From Candidatus Bathyarchaeota archaeon (GTDB lineage: Archaea > Thermoproteota > Bathyarchaeia > Bathyarchaeales > Bathycorpusculaceae): a DNA stretch of 64,000 bases. The notes under the pieces were generated by a model. It searched no databases and had not been told where the DNA came from. It saw only the letters and a list, made by a program, of their open reading frames with translations. Shown here in pieces: positions 1 through 8,844 of this stretch. Every line of letters starts with the position of its first letter. Positions within the stretch are counted from its first letter, which is position 1. The stretch is taken from NCBI GenBank assembly GCA_026014745.1, contig JAOZHS010000002.1, positions 682,001 through 746,000 on the forward strand, written 5' to 3'. A program made the translations under genes and the position numbers.

Positions 1-306
1 GCGTTAGCACAGAAAACAGGGGAACACTCGTTTGCTACTGCAGGCATGCTGCTCTGGATAGGCTCCATCTTAACAATAATCGTGATAGGTTTACTGCTAA
101 TCTTCATCGCTTGGGTATTTGCAATAGTTGGGTTCTTCTCCATGAAGTCACCCATGCAGAAGCAATACAACTCGCAAACCTACGAATACACTCCATCACA
201 ACCTCAACCCACAACAACCTCAACAGAGACCTATTGCTCAAATTGCGGTGCCCCACTAAAGCCTCAGGACACTTACTGTTCTAGCTGCGGCAAAAAAGTG
301 GAATAA
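1..306 (+). CDS. Zinc-ribbon membrane protein, 5' partial
   Basis: The reading frame is open from base 1, so the protein begins before the window; the first ATG inside is at 46. The visible part has a hydrophobic segment (LLWIGSILTIIVIGLLL region) running into a second apolar stretch, then a Pro/Gln/Thr-rich linker, then a C-terminal zinc ribbon with two CxxC knuckles (CSNCG and CSSCG) about 13 residues apart. The layout resembles archaeal DUF996-type membrane proteins with a zinc-ribbon tail, but only the end is visible so the family is a guess. It probably sits in the membrane with the zinc ribbon in the cytoplasm; the function is unknown. Another zinc-ribbon membrane protein, of reversed layout, lies at 5839-6225. 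Confidence 0.7.
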   Translation, partial: ALAQKTGEHSFATAGMLLWIGSILTIIVIGLLLIFIAWVFAIVGFFSMKSPMQKQYNSQTYEYTPSQPQPTTTSTETYCSNCGAPLKPQDTYCSSCGKKVE

Positions 307-416
307 AAACACTCATTTTCTTTCATTATCCTCGAAATAGAAAAGCTGGGTTTAAACATAAAAAATAGAGAAATATGTAATTTATCTTACCAATCGATAT
401 AAGAACCGCCAGTCCA

Positions 417-1289
417 TTGGTTGCAGAGGCGACAGAGATGCAGCAACTAGACAAGAAAACGTCCTCCACGTTCAACATAGGCATCAACGCCCGCATGATT
501 AAAGAAGTCCTCAAGGGTCCCATAGACGCAGAAGAAGTTGACCTCATAGAAATCAGTATAGGCGATTCAGGCGTCCTCAAAAAAGAAATCGACTACAAGC
601 TCCTTGAAGAATTCCGCAGCTTAAGCAACAAATTCTCCATCCATGGCCCCTACACCAACGACGACTATTTCGGTAACACGGTAAACTGGGGTGTACTTAG
701 CAAACGAAACTTTGAGGTTATGGAAAAAGTGTTCACCATCGCCGACTATTTAGATGCCCAATACATCGTGCTGCACGGCGACAGGGCAGATGGCGACTAC
801 CGTGAAGCCTTCCTAAATGTTATTGCCAATCTAAAACAACTTGCCAAGATGGCAGCCGACCACTCCCTAACTCTGCTACTGGAGAACCTGCACAAAGAAA
901 AACGCGGAGACCGCATCGGAGTCCTACCCCACGAAATCCTGCAGGTACTCGAAACGGTGGATGAGGAGAATTTGAAGTTCTGCTTTGATGTTGGACACGG
1001 AAACCTATCCGCAAACCAATACAGATTTGAACTTACAGACTTCGTAGTCAAACTTGCACCCTATCTTTCCCATATGCATATCCACGACAACATGGGCATT
1101 CCTGAGGTTGTGGATGAGCGATTCGGCGACCAGCATCTCCCGGTAGGTATGGGAAAGATCGATTACAACAAAATCTTTAGCGCCATCCAGGGCTTGAACG
1201 TGAAGAATCTGGTTTTAGAGTTGCGCCCTCAAAACGACAAAGAAGCCGTCCTCAAAAGCATAGCTCTTCTGAATGATGCAAGAAACTAA
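417..1289 (+). CDS. Sugar phosphate isomerase/epimerase-like TIM barrel
   Basis: About 290 residues of the xylose-isomerase-like / AP endonuclease 2 superfamily. Barrel-strand motifs are visible: SIHGPY near residue 75, VLHGDR near 118, LLLENLHKE near 154, CFDVGHGN near 190, HMHIHDN near 217 and LVLELRP near 266. These His, Glu and Asp residues would hold a divalent metal in the family. The substrate cannot be told from sequence; members include sugar epimerases and endonuclease IV relatives. The first start is TTG at 417; an ATG at 438 gives a slightly shorter protein and is equally plausible. It stands alone, between the zinc-ribbon gene and the glycosylation run. The protein at 39309-40187 shares the fold but resembles endonuclease IV more closely. 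Confidence 0.8.
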   Translation: MVAEATEMQQLDKKTSSTFNIGINARMIKEVLKGPIDAEEVDLIEISIGDSGVLKKEIDYKLLEEFRSLSNKFSIHGPYTNDDYFGNTVNWGVLSKRNFEVMEKVFTIADYLDAQYIVLHGDRADGDYREAFLNVIANLKQLAKMAADHSLTLLLENLHKEKRGDRIGVLPHEILQVLETVDEENLKFCFDVGHGNLSANQYRFELTDFVVKLAPYLSHMHIHDNMGIPEVVDERFGDQHLPVGMGKIDYNKIFSAIQGLNVKNLVLELRPQNDKEAVLKSIALLNDARN

Positions 1290-1422
1290 CCTGCAACAGA
1301 TATCCTAAGAGGGTAGGTCGTATTGGCGTTTTTTTAGGTCAAACCATAGAGGGCAGGTTGGGGTTGGTTTTGGAAAAAGCTTCTTATTCCAAAGCCGCGT
1401 GTATCTTCGTGAGAGGGGAAAC

Positions 1423-2670
1423 GTGGTTAACTTCTCATGGGATAAACGTGAAATTAGTCTTTTAGCGTTGGTTCTTGCCGTTTCCGCTTTAGTTAGGGTT
1501 CTGCTGTTTCCCCTACAAGGCTACCAAACCGACACGAATTGTTTTACTTCGTGGTTTAGCACGGCGACAACTTACGGCATACACGACTTCTACCAGAATG
1601 CTGGATTTGCCGATTACCCACCGTTTAACGTTTACATATTCTGGTTCTTCGGCTCATTGGCAAACGCCGCTAACCTCAGCATGGCAGCCATGGTTAAAGT
1701 CGTCCCCAACCTCTTCGACTTAGCCACGGGACTGCTCATTTACATGTTTGTCCGTCGGCAAGCCACCTTTAAAGTTGCCTTACTCTCCACCGCCCTCTAC
1801 GTCTTTAACCCCGCAGTCATCTACAACGCTGCAGTCTGGGGGCAATATGACGCCGTCTACACCTTCTTCTTGGTGCTTTCGCTGTTTCTGGCGCTTAAAG
1901 ACAAACCCGAAGCCGCTGCTATCACGTTCGCGTTAGGCATACTAGTAAAACCGCAGGGCATCGCGTTAGCGCCGCTGCTCATACTATTGATTTACATGAA
2001 GAGCAACGTAAAGCGGCTACTCACCTCTATTGCAGCATTTGCCTTGATGGTTCTGCTGGTGGCTGCGCCGTTTGAGTGGACTGGCGGGAACCCCATAACG
2101 TTCCTTAGCAACATCTATTTTGGCGCCTACGGCGGCTACGCCGTTACCTCGGCAAATGCGTTTAATCTATGGGGGCTGGTTGGTCTTTGGGCGTCAGATG
2201 CAGGTGGCTTATTCATCGTGGGTTGGGCACTGTTTGGAGTCGCCACAACATTCACGCTCTTTGTCCTGTATAAGCGGTTTGGATTTTCAGGCGATTACCT
2301 TGCGATTTTCGCGGCGTTTATGCTGTTGTTTAGCTTCTTTATGTTACCCACGCGAATTCATGAACGTTACATGTTCCCAGCAATAAGCATGCTCGCAATA
2401 ATGTTCCCCTTACTAAAGAAAACCCGTCTACTGTACGGGGTTTTGACGGCAACCTTGTTTGTTAACGAAGCCTACGTGTTAAACGCGCTTGTCGCTGCTT
2501 ACCCCGGATTTGCAGACCTAAGAGGAGACCCTGTAGTTTTGGCGGTGAGCGTTATCAATTTATTAATGCTCGTTTATGCTGTTTATCTGATGTGGAATGA
2601 ACTTAAGGGGCAGGGATGGCTAAAAGCCCATCCAGCCAAAGAACCGATTGAAGTGGGGGGAACAACATGA
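1423..2670 (+). CDS. GT-C fold multi-spanning glycosyltransferase-like protein
   Basis: A polytopic membrane protein of about 415 residues with some ten hydrophobic segments. The N-terminal loop after the first membrane helix holds a GYQTDTNCF stretch and, later, FADYPPFNVY, resembling the acidic first loop and Pro-rich motif of lipid-phosphate-sugar-dependent GT-C mannosyltransferases. PTRIHERYMFPA near the C-terminus is a conserved-looking loop of this group. The GTG at 1423 follows a good GAGAGGGG ribosome site (1411-1418); an upstream in-frame GTG at 1399 has none. The stop overlaps the next gene by ATGA, so it is cotranslated with the PMT-type protein. The likely role is sugar transfer from a polyprenyl phosphate on the outer face of the membrane; the acceptor is unknown. 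Confidence 0.75.
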   Translation: MVNFSWDKREISLLALVLAVSALVRVLLFPLQGYQTDTNCFTSWFSTATTYGIHDFYQNAGFADYPPFNVYIFWFFGSLANAANLSMAAMVKVVPNLFDLATGLLIYMFVRRQATFKVALLSTALYVFNPAVIYNAAVWGQYDAVYTFFLVLSLFLALKDKPEAAAITFALGILVKPQGIALAPLLILLIYMKSNVKRLLTSIAAFALMVLLVAAPFEWTGGNPITFLSNIYFGAYGGYAVTSANAFNLWGLVGLWASDAGGLFIVGWALFGVATTFTLFVLYKRFGFSGDYLAIFAAFMLLFSFFMLPTRIHERYMFPAISMLAIMFPLLKKTRLLYGVLTATLFVNEAYVLNALVAAYPGFADLRGDPVVLAVSVINLLMLVYAVYLMWNELKGQGWLKAHPAKEPIEVGGTT

Positions 2671-4487
2671 AGCTTAACCTAAAACTCAAAATCACCAAAC
2701 TCGACGTAATCACCGTAGTCATACTGTCAATTGTGTTCCTCTCGTTTGCAACATGGAATCTGGGACAGACCCAATCGCCCACGACCACCACGCAGATCAC
2801 CGGTGGTCAAAGCTTCTACATAACCTTAGATGCCCCCGTGAATGTGAAGTCTGTGGATATCTTGCTCAAGCAAGGCGCCATGAACGTGACGATTTCCGCG
2901 GGGTCACCAAGCAACTGGCAGAGCGGAATTGTTAACGCGTGGCCGCAGTCAGATTCGGGGTTCTCGGAAGATTACTATAAGTGGCATGAAATAGCCATCG
3001 ACGAAACCACCCAGTATCTCAAATTCAACTTTTCCCAGCCAGGGGGCTACAAAACTAACCTCGCCGAAATAGCCGTGATAGACCAAGGGAACCAATCGGT
3101 ACCTATCCAATCCATCACTAACATCTCAGGCGACAACCCTGATCTCCAAAACCTTATTGATGAACAGAACTTGGTTGTGTACCCGGCGGATTATCGAGAA
3201 AACACCTACTTTGACGAGATCTATTTTGTCCGCACAGCTGAACAATACCTCAATAACCAGATGCCATATGAGTGGACTCATCCGCCGCTGGGCAAACTCC
3301 TTCAAGCGGCAGGCATCGCCATGTTTGGTTTTAGCCCCTTTGGATGGCGAATAATGGGCGTCGTTTTTGCCACCCTCATGATTGCCCTCATATATTTCCT
3401 TGGTAAAGAATTGGTAGGCACCTGGATAGGCGGATTCTCTGCGGCGTTTCTCTTAACGTTTGATTTCATGCATTTAACCATGGGACGCATGGGAACCGCT
3501 GACACCTACGTCGTATTCTTCAACTTAGCATCCCAGTTATGCTACTTCATTTACCTCAAAAACGTCATAAAAGACGGCTGGAAAACAAGCTTGCTGCCCT
3601 TGGCGTTGTCGTTTGTGTTTTTCGCCTTAGGCTTCTCCTCCAAATGGCTAGTACTCTACGGCTTTGCAGGGGAACTGCTGCTTTTGCTGGCGCTACGCTT
3701 AAACGATGTTCGAAAGACGGCAGGTAAATTCTCTGAGAAACTCTACGTCTTCGTCGACCGACCCTACCTACAAGTGTTAATTTTAATTCTGGTGGCGGTG
3801 GGAATCTACTTCCTAACTTACGTACCCGACATGCTCGCCGGACGCTCACTGCTCAATGTGGTGGAACTGCAGAGTTCAATGTACATCTATCACTCCACCC
3901 TCACCGCGACGCATCCTTTCTCTTCGCCGTGGTTCAGTTGGCCACTTCTCTTTGACCCCGCCAACGCGGCAGTTCATGTTCCTGTTTGGCTAGAATCTGC
4001 CAATAACTTAGCGCCTAACGGGTTTAATTCAAGCATAGTCTTAATGGGTAACCCAGCGGTGTGGTGGGTAGGTTTCGCCGCAATCGTCTCAATAACTCTA
4101 CTTACCCTTCGGAAGTTTTTCCCCAAGGAATTTAACCTAAAAAGCTTCATCAACGACTTCAAAGCCTCTATCAAAAGTTTTAGCCTCAAAGACAACATGC
4201 CAGCGGTATTTTTGGTTGTGGTGTTCTTTTTCCAATGGGTCCCCTACATACTAATCTCGCGAGTCGTCTTCATCTACCACTTCTACATCAACGTCCCAAT
4301 CATCATTTTAGCCTCAGCATTCATCATAAGCAGATACTGGAACAAAAACTACGTAAAACTCTTAGCAGCCATCTACTTTGCAGCCGTTGTTGCGGTATTT
4401 ATTCTGTTTCTACCCGTCACCACAGGCGTTCCTACCTCCCCCTCAACTATTCAGAGCTTACACTGGTCAGGAACCTGGGTGTTCTAG
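2667..4487 (+). CDS. PMT-family (GT39) protein mannosyltransferase with large N-terminal insert
   Basis: About 606 residues. Membrane helix 1 (residues 14-30) is followed by a roughly 145-residue soluble segment and then the family's Asp-Glu pair (D183-E184 in TYFDEIYF) and THPPLGK (204-210). The core of transmembrane helices follows, then a C-terminal four-helix block with QWVPYILISRVVFIYHFY, typical of the PMT C-terminal domain. Characterised PMTs move mannose from dolichyl phosphate to Ser/Thr outside the membrane; here this is family inference. The soluble segment before the DE motif is much longer than the usual first loop and reads as a beta-rich, carbohydrate-binding-like domain. The gene overlaps the upstream GT-C gene by 4 bp and abuts the dolichyl-phosphate sugar synthase gene with no gap, which could make its donor. 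Confidence 0.85.
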   Translation: MKLNLKLKITKLDVITVVILSIVFLSFATWNLGQTQSPTTTTQITGGQSFYITLDAPVNVKSVDILLKQGAMNVTISAGSPSNWQSGIVNAWPQSDSGFSEDYYKWHEIAIDETTQYLKFNFSQPGGYKTNLAEIAVIDQGNQSVPIQSITNISGDNPDLQNLIDEQNLVVYPADYRENTYFDEIYFVRTAEQYLNNQMPYEWTHPPLGKLLQAAGIAMFGFSPFGWRIMGVVFATLMIALIYFLGKELVGTWIGGFSAAFLLTFDFMHLTMGRMGTADTYVVFFNLASQLCYFIYLKNVIKDGWKTSLLPLALSFVFFALGFSSKWLVLYGFAGELLLLLALRLNDVRKTAGKFSEKLYVFVDRPYLQVLILILVAVGIYFLTYVPDMLAGRSLLNVVELQSSMYIYHSTLTATHPFSSPWFSWPLLFDPANAAVHVPVWLESANNLAPNGFNSSIVLMGNPAVWWVGFAAIVSITLLTLRKFFPKEFNLKSFINDFKASIKSFSLKDNMPAVFLVVVFFFQWVPYILISRVVFIYHFYINVPIIILASAFIISRYWNKNYVKLLAAIYFAAVVAVFILFLPVTTGVPTSPSTIQSLHWSGTWVF

Positions 4488-5219
4488 ATGACACAACCCA
4501 GCAAACCCACCGTTTCAGTTGTTTTACCTGCCTACAACGAAGTGGACTATTTGGAGCCAGCCGTCACCCAAATCAGCGAAGCCCTAAAACAAAGCAACTA
4601 CACCTACGAAATCATCATTGCAGAAGACGGCAGCACCGATGGCACGGACAAAAAAGCCGAATCCCTCGCCCAAACTGTTCCCTGCGTACGCCACATTCAC
4701 CGTGACCAGCGACAGGGCAGAGGCATAGCGCTAAATCATGCCTTCAAAAACGCGGAAGGCGAAGTTCTAGCATACATGGATTTGGATTTGGCCACGGACC
4801 TAAAATACCTAAAACCTCTCATTGACGCCATAACCGTAGAAGGCTACGACTTTGCCACTGGTTCACGTATGATGCCAGAAAGCAAAGCCGAACGCACAAT
4901 GCGGCGAAGCATCAGCTCAAAAACTTACAATTTTCTTGTGCGGCACCTGTTAGGCTCTAAACTGCGTGACCACCAGTGTGGCTTCAAATCGTTTAGGCGA
5001 GAGCCACTGTTGGGGTTGTTGGATTCTGTGGGGGCGCGGCATTGGTTTTGGGATACGGAGCTTATGGTTCGCGCTCACGGTGCGGTTTTTAAGATTAAAG
5101 AAATTCCGGTGGAATGGAAGAGCGGTCGCGCGACAAAGGTTAGTTTGGCGAAGGATTCTTGGGATATGTTTTGGCAGATTATGGCACTATGGTGGAAGCT
5201 TAAAGTAAAAAAGAAGTAG
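4488..5219 (+). CDS. Dolichyl-phosphate sugar synthase-like GT2 glycosyltransferase
   Basis: About 243 residues with a GT-A fold: SVVLPAYNE at residue 10, IIAEDGSTDGT near 43, and the metal-binding DLDLATD near 98. HQCGFKSFRRE and WFWDTELMVRA are typical of dolichyl-phosphate glucose/mannose synthases (ALG5/DPM1 type). No membrane helix is obvious, so it would act at the cytoplasmic face, charging polyprenyl phosphate with a nucleotide sugar. The ATG follows directly on the TAG stop of the PMT gene, giving a three-gene glycosylation operon (1423-5219). Whether the sugar is mannose or glucose cannot be told. Confidence 0.88.
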   Translation: MTQPSKPTVSVVLPAYNEVDYLEPAVTQISEALKQSNYTYEIIIAEDGSTDGTDKKAESLAQTVPCVRHIHRDQRQGRGIALNHAFKNAEGEVLAYMDLDLATDLKYLKPLIDAITVEGYDFATGSRMMPESKAERTMRRSISSKTYNFLVRHLLGSKLRDHQCGFKSFRREPLLGLLDSVGARHWFWDTELMVRAHGAVFKIKEIPVEWKSGRATKVSLAKDSWDMFWQIMALWWKLKVKKK

Positions 5220-5224
5220 AGTTT

Positions 5225-5722
5225 TTAGCGGTTGGCTAGTAGCACGAATGCTCGGGCAAGTAGTGAGAGACCGAAAATCAAAATTATGCCTGCCCAGAAA
5301 ACGAACCATTCTGCGGGTTGAGCCAAATTGACTAGATAAGTGATGGTGAGGTAGCTTGTGCCCAGCCAGAAGACAGTGTTTTCAACAGTCTCCGCTCTAC
5401 GCGATAGCGGCGAACGTAGGTAAATGCGCAACGCTAAGATTATGATTTCAAGGAACCCTACGCCTATACTGAATTGGAAGACCGCCGTGTAGAGGTCAAC
5501 GTGGGCACCTGGGTTTAGGGGTGCAGGTAGCGAGATGCCAGTGTTGGGAACCTGCGTTAAGGTTAAGGTAGAAAAGAAGTTAACGATGTCATCCCAGAGC
5601 GTGCCAGCATGGAGGAAATATACTACTGCAAGTATGATGAAGAGGGAGCCTATGTATATGGCTGTGACAAGGTTCTCCTTTTTCTTCTCAGGCAAAGAAT
5701 GCGTGTTAAGCTCATTTACCAA
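5225..5722 (-). CDS. Four-helix membrane protein of unknown function
   Basis: About 165 residues. After a charged N-terminus (LPEKKKEN) come four hydrophobic segments near residues 20-38, 80-100, 115-133 and 138-160. Between helices 1 and 2 lies a roughly 40-residue loop with several Pro residues (SLPAPLNPGAHVD). It contains no recognised catalytic motif. It converges with the glycosylation operon, leaving only 5 bp between stops. I do not recognise a family. Confidence 0.7.
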   Translation of the reverse strand: MVNELNTHSLPEKKKENLVTAIYIGSLFIILAVVYFLHAGTLWDDIVNFFSTLTLTQVPNTGISLPAPLNPGAHVDLYTAVFQFSIGVGFLEIIILALRIYLRSPLSRRAETVENTVFWLGTSYLTITYLVNLAQPAEWFVFWAGIILIFGLSLLARAFVLLANR

Positions 5723-5838
5723 TCGGTTTTTTCCCCGCCAAAATATGACTCGTTTGGAACATATACCTTTCCCTTTAGATGGCTAACTGCACATTTTAAA
5801 TACTCAGAGCTGAATAAAAATAGATGCAGGTTGATTTG

Positions 5839-6225
5839 ATGTCGTATTGTCCAAAATGCGGCAATAAAGTTGAAGAAAACATGGTTTTTTGCCCCCGCTG
5901 CGGCGCATCCCTCAAAGGCGCAGCACCACCCGTTCCTCCAGCACAACGCAGAGACGAGAAAGCTGAGAAAAACGAGAAACAAGAGAAAAACCAGAACAAC
6001 GAGAAGGGCGAAAAAAACGAGAAAGGCGAACTTGGATTCGTGGGTTACCTTATCGGCGGCTTAATCCTCATCACCATCGGGTTATTCTCGATTCTTAGCC
6101 TCAGCAACATCTACACTTCAGGGGAAAGCTGGGCAGTCATGCTGCTAATCATAGGCGTCATCATCATTATCGGCGCAGTCTATGTTGCATTAGTTGCACG
6201 CCGACACTCTCCCCGCCCAAATTAG
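5839..6225 (+). CDS. Zinc-ribbon protein with charged linker and two membrane helices
   Basis: The N-terminus is a zinc ribbon (YCPKCGNK and FCPRCGAS, two CxxC pairs). Then comes a low-complexity, Lys/Glu/Asn-rich linker made of repeated EKNEK-like units, and two transmembrane helices (VGYLIGGLILITIGLF and the AVMLLIIGVIIIIGAVYVALV region). The ATG at 5839 is preceded by AGGTTGAT and is preferred; an in-frame ATG at 5824 exists. A TATA-like TTTAAATAC lies about 45 bp upstream. Function unknown. The last 4 bp overlap the stop of the convergent GH3-like gene. Confidence 0.75.
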   Translation: MSYCPKCGNKVEENMVFCPRCGASLKGAAPPVPPAQRRDEKAEKNEKQEKNQNNEKGEKNEKGELGFVGYLIGGLILITIGLFSILSLSNIYTSGESWAVMLLIIGVIIIIGAVYVALVARRHSPRPN

Positions 6226-7373
6226 AGCAACCAACCCAGAAACGCCCGATAAAGACGATGCTCAAGCAGCGTCAAAGTAGTTCGGCGCCCAAAAATCCGA
6301 AAATAATTGTTCCCCGCAGCCTCCACCATGTCCCCTATGTCGTAGCGTGGAAACATACAAGACGAAATTACGAGTCGCCCCCACTCGCCCCGTTTGAGTT
6401 CATGCAGCATCTTGACGCCGTTTCCTGTGGCAACTTCAAAGAAGTAGGCGTCGTAGTTGGGGGTTATGTAGGGGTAATCGTCGATTTGCTGTGCAAACGC
6501 GCCTTCGGTGGCAGTGTACATTTCTATGATGGGTACATCGCCAAAGTAACGTTTTAGGACGGGGCCATATTTGAATTGGATTTTGCGCACGCTGGTACAG
6601 AAAAGCGCTTGGAGTTTCCAGAGGTCCGCTGGACGTTTGCCATGCACCCTTTTGACGTAGCGTGCAAACGAGAGAATAACAGGTGTTACGCCCATGGTGG
6701 CGGTGACATTTTCGTTGACGGCGGCTTGATAGGCGAGTTCGAAGCGTTTCTCCCAGTCTTTGCGTCCAATACCGCTTCCTAACGCGTCGATTTGTTCCTG
6801 TCGGGGCAGAAGGCTAACGCGGTCAAACATGGGGTTTAACCTTGCGTAGGTGCCGCTACTGTATCCGAAAGTGACTTCTTTGCCCTCACTGTTTAAGGTG
6901 CGCACTGCGGAAGGAAAGTTAAGGTTTAAGATGACACCTAAAAAGACGTTGTAGTTGTGCTTTTTGACGGCGAAATTGATGAGCGCCCGAGCCCCGCAGT
7001 CATAGATTTGTTTGAGGTGCGTTTTGGTTGCGGGTAACACTTTGCTACGGCCTGTGGAGCCTCGGGTCATAACCCAACATTCTGGCGGTTCAGAAAGAAA
7101 CGTCTGATACCCACTTTCTCTGACCTGCGAGAGGTAGGGTGCGAGGGCGGGGTATAAGAGTATGGGAAAATTAGCCCGATAATCGGCTATAGTGCTGATT
7201 TGGTTGGCATGGTGGGCTACGCCGTAGTCGGTTGTGGCATATTTTTGTAGGAGGTCTTGGAGTACCTGTTCCTGAGCTTTTTCGGGGTCTTCTAAGCTAT
7301 CGTACCACGGCTGAATAAACGGCCGCAGAATAGTGTTAATAGCCTCGTCGTCGGGTAACATCGTGCAACACAT
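6222..7373 (-). CDS. GH3-family-like adenylating enzyme
   Basis: About 383 residues resembling the GH3 branch of the acyl-adenylate/thioester-forming superfamily. Visible motifs are the phosphate-binding loop MTRGSTGRSKVLPAT (residues 102-116), the TATEGAF motif (middle of the C-terminal half) and the late LVISSCMFPRYDIGDMVE segment with its Y-D-I-G-D. Characterised GH3 enzymes adenylate small carboxylic acids and pass them to an amino acid; that chemistry here is family inference and the substrate is unknown. It ends soon after the YDIGD motif, so the small C-terminal lid domain of plant enzymes looks largely missing. It diverges from the ribose-1,5-bisphosphate isomerase gene across about 70 bp. 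Confidence 0.75.
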   Translation of the reverse strand: MCCTMLPDDEAINTILRPFIQPWYDSLEDPEKAQEQVLQDLLQKYATTDYGVAHHANQISTIADYRANFPILLYPALAPYLSQVRESGYQTFLSEPPECWVMTRGSTGRSKVLPATKTHLKQIYDCGARALINFAVKKHNYNVFLGVILNLNFPSAVRTLNSEGKEVTFGYSSGTYARLNPMFDRVSLLPRQEQIDALGSGIGRKDWEKRFELAYQAAVNENVTATMGVTPVILSFARYVKRVHGKRPADLWKLQALFCTSVRKIQFKYGPVLKRYFGDVPIIEMYTATEGAFAQQIDDYPYITPNYDAYFFEVATGNGVKMLHELKRGEWGRLVISSCMFPRYDIGDMVEAAGNNYFRIFGRRTTLTLLEHRLYRAFLGWLL

Positions 7374-7442
7374 TTAGTTATGAACTGCTTATATGCTTCA
7401 CCACAACTAGAAGTAACCACCAGCCTCAAAGGATGAATATTT

Positions 7443-8360
7443 ATGGCAGAAATCGTGCAGGAAACCGCCCAAAAAATCCGCCTCCTCCAAGTACAAGGCG
7501 CACGCAACGTCGCCATAGCCGCAGTCAAAGCCATCCAAACCCAAGCCCAACAAACCAAAACAAAAACCAAAACCGCCTTCCTTGAGGAACTCAAAGAATC
7601 CCAAGCCATCTTTTTTGCCTCCCGCGAAACCGAACCACTTATGCGCAACGCCATCCGTTACCTCATAAAACAAGCCCAAACCGCAGCGACAGAAAAAATC
7701 GAAGACATCCGTGAAGCAGTGGTTTTCGCAGCAACCCAGTTCCTCTCAGATCTGGAGGCGTCAAGGGAGCTAACAGCCGAGGTGGGTTCTAAACGCATCC
7801 GCGATGGCGCGGTAGTCTTCACGCATTGCCATTCCTCCACGGTCACGCGCATGATTGCAAAGGCTAATGCAAAGGGCAAAAACTTTCGAGTCATCTGCAC
7901 CGAAACCCGTCCTGCCCTTCAAGGACGAATAACCGCCAAAGAACTCGTCGGATACGGGATTGACACGACCTTTATTGTGGACTCGGCAGCACGCACCTTT
8001 ATGGATGAAGCCGACCTCGTTGTGGTTGGCGCAGACGCCATCACCTCGGAAGGCAACGTGGTTAACAAGATTGGCACGGGCGGCTTAGCAGTAATTGCGC
8101 ATGAATCCCGAATACCCTTCTATGTCGTTTCGGAGCTTCTCAAGTTTGACCCCGAAACATTAAGCGGTGAATGCGAAAAAATCGAGCAACGCAACCCCGC
8201 AGAAGTCTGGCCTGACGCCCCCCAAGGCTTAACGGTGCGTAACCCAGCCTTTGATGTGACGCCCAGCCGCTATATCCACGGCATCATATGTGAAGAAGGC
8301 ATAATTCCTCCCCAGTCAGTACTTGAGGTAATGCGCAAAAAATATCCATGGCTATTCTAA
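7443..8360 (+). CDS. Ribose-1,5-bisphosphate isomerase
   Basis: About 305 residues of the eIF2B alpha/beta/delta-like family. Family enzymes convert ribose 1,5-bisphosphate, made from AMP, into ribulose 1,5-bisphosphate for RuBisCO. The catalytic pair is present: Cys129 in THCHSSTV and Asp198 in VVGADAIT, with the same 69-residue spacing as the pair known in the Thermococcus enzyme. TETRPALQGR, NKIGTGGLAV and the late TPSRYIHGIICEEG segment are also typical. The helical N-terminal domain is rich in Lys, Gln and Thr. With RuBisCO (10256-11479) and AMP phosphorylase (11555-13111) it completes the AMP salvage route within 6 kb. A TATA-like CTTATATG lies about 50 bp upstream. Confidence 0.92.
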   Translation: MAEIVQETAQKIRLLQVQGARNVAIAAVKAIQTQAQQTKTKTKTAFLEELKESQAIFFASRETEPLMRNAIRYLIKQAQTAATEKIEDIREAVVFAATQFLSDLEASRELTAEVGSKRIRDGAVVFTHCHSSTVTRMIAKANAKGKNFRVICTETRPALQGRITAKELVGYGIDTTFIVDSAARTFMDEADLVVVGADAITSEGNVVNKIGTGGLAVIAHESRIPFYVVSELLKFDPETLSGECEKIEQRNPAEVWPDAPQGLTVRNPAFDVTPSRYIHGIICEEGIIPPQSVLEVMRKKYPWLF

Positions 8361-8376
8361 AAGTGCAAAACAAAAA

Positions 8377-8841
8377 ATGTCAAAGCCGAATAAGCCCAAA
8401 CCTGAAATGGACCCAACCTTCTGCCTAAACTGGGTAGGTGATAGAAAAACCAAACACTGCCGCCACTGCGCAGTCGAGGGCACGCCTTGTTTTGCGCTTT
8501 GGGAAGCAGTAAAGCATCTTGCCGCCCGCCGCTTTGTCCTCATTAACCAAAAGCTTGGTCGAGCAAATGGGCATCGCTACCAACTTGAGCCGCCGAAACG
8601 CAACCCGATGCTGTGTTACTTGCAAACGCTTCAGGATAAGCAGGCTCATTTTGGGTTGCCCATTGAGGATTTCCTCTACGTGACCAAAACGGGGTTAGGC
8701 GGGATGTATCAGACGCCTTCGCGGACCAAGCAGCAGCCGTTTGTTGGGCTGATTTTGGAGCAAATCACCAAAGACCCAGAGATTACATTCGGTGCAGAAC
8801 TAATAGAAGCGTTACGGGCAATCCCGCGAAAAGACAGATAA
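8377..8841 (+). CDS. Unknown cysteine-rich small protein
   Basis: About 154 residues, not recognised. Cysteines at 16, 28, 31 and 38, with His27 and His30 (KHCRHC), form a possible metal site near the N-terminus. The rest is soluble and basic, with an RYQLEPPKRNP stretch and a helical C-terminus. It starts 16 bp after the ribose-1,5-bisphosphate isomerase stop on the same strand, so it is probably cotranscribed with it. It ends 3 bp short of the convergent antiporter gene. A role linked to nucleotide salvage is only a positional guess. Confidence 0.65.
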   Translation: MSKPNKPKPEMDPTFCLNWVGDRKTKHCRHCAVEGTPCFALWEAVKHLAARRFVLINQKLGRANGHRYQLEPPKRNPMLCYLQTLQDKQAHFGLPIEDFLYVTKTGLGGMYQTPSRTKQQPFVGLILEQITKDPEITFGAELIEALRAIPRKDR

Positions 8842-8844
8842 CGC

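Noticed and set aside
4235-4705. 156-codon frame across the PMT/DPG synthase junction
   Set aside because: It is out of frame with two clear genes and is His/Arg/Ser-rich without family features.
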